A program made the position numbers and the translations under genes. The notes beneath the pieces are model-generated. The model was not told the DNA's origin. It searched no databases and worked only from the letters and a program-made list of their open reading frames with translations. From Candidatus Falkowbacteria bacterium RIFCSPLOWO2_12_FULL_45_13 (GTDB lineage: Bacteria; Patescibacteriota; Patescibacteriia; Patescibacteriales; GWC2-42-12), in contig MFFY01000012.1 in assembly GCA_001778055.1 (NCBI GenBank), positions 1-7,234 on the forward strand: a stretch of DNA of 7,234 bases. Reading direction: 5' to 3'. Positions 5,348 to 7,234 of this stretch are shown piece after piece; positions within the stretch are counted from its first letter, which is position 1; every line of letters starts with the position of its first letter.

Positions 5348-6999
5348 TTGTTATTGGCTCCGGGCTCGCCGGCCTGCGGGCCGCCCTGGAAGCTAAAAAG
5401 AATGGTTTGGAAGTGGCAGTGCTTTCCCGCGTCCAGCCGACCCGCTCGCACTCGATCGCCGCGCAGGGCGGCATCAACGCCTCGCTGGGTAACGCCTCCG
5501 AAGATTCGGCCGAGAGCCACGCCTTTGACACCGTCAAGGGCTCCGATTATCTGGCCGACCAGGACGCCGTCGAGATCATGACCAACGAAGCGCCGGGCAT
5601 TGTTTATGAAATGGAACACTGGGGCTGCCCATTTTCCCGCACGGCTGAAGGCAAGATCGCCCAGCGTCCTTTTGGCGGCGCCGCTTTCCCCCGCACCTGC
5701 TATGCATCCGACATCACCGGGCATGCTCTGCTCCACACCATGTATGAGCGATCGGTCAAAGAAGAGATCAAAGTTTATGAAGAATACTTGCTCCTCTCGA
5801 TCGTCAAAAACGATTCGGCCTGCGTCGGCCTGATCGCGTTAAATATTAAGAACGGCAAGATCGCGGCCATGAGCGCCGACACAGTGATCATGGCGACCGG
5901 CGGCTATGGGCGCATTTACGGCAATTCGACCAACGCCATCATCAACACTGGCTCCGGCATGGCGGCGGTTTACATGACGGCCGGCGTGCCGCTCAAGGAC
6001 CTCGAGTTCGTCCAGTTCCATCCCACCACGCTATACGGCACCAACATCCTGATGACCGAAGGCGCCCGCGGCGAAGGAGGCTATCTGTACAATAATAAGG
6101 GAGAACGCTTTGTTAAAGAACTCGCGCCGCGCGATATCGTCGCCCGTTCGATCCAGACCGAGATCAATGAGGGGCGCGGCTTCGATAATGCCTATGTCCA
6201 CCTCGATTTGCGTCACCTCGGCAGGCAAAAGATCATCGAGCGTCTGCCCGGCATCCGCGACATCTGTCTCCACTTCCTCGGTCTTGACCCGATCGACAAA
6301 CCGATCCCGATCCAGCCCGGCCAGCACTATTCGATGGGCGGCGTCGACACCGATCCTAATGGCTCAACTCCCCTGCCCGGTCTTTATGCCGCTGGCGAAT
6401 GCGCCTGTGTTTCGGTCCACGGCGGCAATCGCCTGGGCGGCAATTCCCTGCTCGACACGATCGTCTTCGGCAAGAGATCGGGACATTTTGCGTCGGATTA
6501 TGTGAAGAGCAAGAAAAATTCAGACACAAGCTCTGTTCTCCAAGCTGAACTGGAAAAAGTCAAAGCCAAAGTGGCTAAACTGGAAAATTCCACCGGTAAA
6601 GAAACCGCGGCTGAAATCCGCAATGAGTTGAAGGCAACCATGGCTGAAGAAGCCGGCGTCTTCCGCAACAAAGAAAAGCTGACTAAAGGCTTGGCCAAGG
6701 TTCGCAAGCTTAAGGCGCGCTACAAGCAGATCCATCTCATGCACAAAGGCAAAAAATTCAATCTTGACCTGGTCAGGAACCTCGAGCTGGAAGGAAAACT
6801 CGAGCTGGCCGAGGTGATCGTCCTGGGCGCGCTTAATCGAGAAGAGAGCCGCGGGTCGCACTTCAGGACTGATTTTCCCGGAAGGAATGACGAGCAATGG
6901 CTAAAACACACCATGGCGAGCTACAGTCCCGACGGGCCAAAATTAGATTATAAGCCGGTCACGATCACCAAATTCAAACCCCAAGCGAGGACTTATTAG
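5323..6999 (+). CDS. sdhA: Succinate dehydrogenase/fumarate reductase flavoprotein subunit
   Basis: This is the catalytic subunit of complex II, interconverting succinate and fumarate on the cytoplasmic membrane face with covalently bound FAD. The dinucleotide-binding motif IGSGLAGLRAA is at residues 11-21. RSHSIAAQGG at 41-50 satisfies the FRD/SDH FAD-binding signature, with His43 as the expected FAD-linked residue. Active-site motifs are QFHPT at 231-235 (His232), TEGARGEGG at 245-253, PRDIVAR at 269-275 (Arg275, the likely proton-transfer arginine), HYSMGG at 335-340 and HGGNRLGGNSLLD at 366-378. The C-terminal helical region and the ESRGSHFRTDFPGRND segment (508-523) are intact, so the gene is complete at 558 residues, a little shorter than E. 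coli SdhA (588). Gln48 resembles SdhA rather than E. coli FrdA. No sdhB follows. Confidence 0.95.
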   Translation: MGISHHQVIVIGSGLAGLRAALEAKKNGLEVAVLSRVQPTRSHSIAAQGGINASLGNASEDSAESHAFDTVKGSDYLADQDAVEIMTNEAPGIVYEMEHWGCPFSRTAEGKIAQRPFGGAAFPRTCYASDITGHALLHTMYERSVKEEIKVYEEYLLLSIVKNDSACVGLIALNIKNGKIAAMSADTVIMATGGYGRIYGNSTNAIINTGSGMAAVYMTAGVPLKDLEFVQFHPTTLYGTNILMTEGARGEGGYLYNNKGERFVKELAPRDIVARSIQTEINEGRGFDNAYVHLDLRHLGRQKIIERLPGIRDICLHFLGLDPIDKPIPIQPGQHYSMGGVDTDPNGSTPLPGLYAAGECACVSVHGGNRLGGNSLLDTIVFGKRSGHFASDYVKSKKNSDTSSVLQAELEKVKAKVAKLENSTGKETAAEIRNELKATMAEEAGVFRNKEKLTKGLAKVRKLKARYKQIHLMHKGKKFNLDLVRNLELEGKLELAEVIVLGALNREESRGSHFRTDFPGRNDEQWLKHTMASYSPDGPKLDYKPVTITKFKPQARTY

Positions 7000-7004
7000 C
7001 GTAA

Positions 7005-7234
7005 TTATCTGTCCTCGACGAACCGAACCGCGACGTCGCTGTAGTAGTAGTTGCTCCCGGGATGGCTGCAACCGCGGCCGTCGTCGTCCTGGCGACGGAG
7101 AACAAATTGCCCCGGATAATCCTCATGCTCCGTTTCTGTCCATATCCAATCGTCACTACCTTCTAACCGATCTCCAAGCAATCTGTTTAACTCTAATAAT
7201 TCTGGCTCGGTTGGGATCCTGCGCTTACCGCCGT
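7005..7234 (-). CDS. C-terminal end of an uncharacterised minus-strand protein (partial)
   Basis: On the minus strand one frame stays open from the window edge to a TAA at 7007-7005, giving 75 residues; the start is beyond the window. The segment contains RRIPTEPELLELN near residues 4-16, a WIWTETE motif at 29-35, a tyrosine run NYYYSDVAVRFVED at 61-74, and one Cys. This pattern (PT-x-x-EL, then W-x-x-TE, then VRFV at the end) is reminiscent of the C-terminal part of Fibrobacter succinogenes major paralogous / DUF1566-type domains, but the match is from memory and weak. The other two minus-strand frames from the window edge meet stops early. The gene converges on sdhA with five bases between the stop codons. 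Function is unknown. Confidence 0.62.
   Translation of the reverse strand, partial: GGKRRIPTEPELLELNRLLGDRLEGSDDWIWTETEHEDYPGQFVLRRQDDDGRGCSHPGSNYYYSDVAVRFVEDR

Noticed and set aside
5233..6897. Several long open frames opposite or off-frame within sdhA
   Set aside because: They follow from the GC-rich third positions of sdhA; none shows a ribosome binding site or recognisable domain, while the sdhA frame is full length with all active-site motifs.
7041..7050. Triplet repeat gtagtagtag
   Set aside because: On the minus strand it reads as tyrosine codons in the partial gene; too short to be treated as a repeat element.
7078..7098. Inverted repeat CCGTCG / CGACGG with a nine-base loop, considered as a terminator
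   Set aside because: No T-run follows on either strand and it falls inside the coding frame of the minus-strand gene, where runs of Asp and Arg codons explain it.
6974..7156. A 60-codon minus-strand frame rich in Thr and Ala, overlapping the end of sdhA
   Set aside because: It is in a different frame from the 75-residue partial gene, runs into sdhA coding sequence, and has the low-complexity composition of an off-frame reading.

Overview
The window is almost entirely one tightly packed plus-strand operon. It encodes the ferredoxin-linked half of the TCA cycle: the end of korA, then korB, korC, sucC, sucD, a nifV/homocitrate-synthase-type gene, sdhC, sdhD and sdhA. Neighbouring genes overlap or lie at most 18 bases apart, and no tRNA, rRNA, CRISPR array, insertion sequence or promoter-sized gap is visible. 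The use of a ferredoxin-dependent 2-oxoglutarate oxidoreductase in place of a 2-oxoglutarate dehydrogenase complex, and of a NifV-like enzyme where a citrate synthase might be expected, suggests an anaerobic or microaerophilic bacterium, probably from an uncultured lineage. I cannot assign a phylum from the sequence alone.

Layout: 2-79 is the 3' end of korA. 69-938 (korB) and 939-1481 (korC) complete the visible part of the 2-oxoglutarate:ferredoxin oxidoreductase. 1478-2599 (sucC) and 2580-3458 (sucD, TTG start) encode succinyl-CoA synthetase. 3469-4602 encodes a 377-residue homocitrate synthase / Re-citrate synthase family enzyme. 4621-5004 (sdhC), 5006-5347 (sdhD) and 5323-6999 (sdhA) encode the membrane anchors and flavoprotein of succinate dehydrogenase/fumarate reductase. 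The iron-sulfur subunit gene sdhB is not present after sdhA. Instead, five bases after the sdhA stop, the 3' end of an unrelated minus-strand gene (7005-7234, start outside the window) runs toward the operon.

Together the enzymes link 2-oxoglutarate, succinyl-CoA, succinate and fumarate, passing electrons to or from ferredoxin and quinone and conserving one nucleoside triphosphate at the SucCD step. Each step is reversible in principle, so the operon could serve an oxidative branch or a reductive branch that builds 2-oxoglutarate. The acyl-transferring synthase in the middle would feed acetyl-CoA carbon into the pathway, as citrate (from oxaloacetate) or homocitrate (from 2-oxoglutarate).

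The points most worth checking are the true substrate of the NifV-like enzyme, the location of the missing sdhB, and the identity of the minus-strand gene at the right edge. I see no clearly new biological system here.
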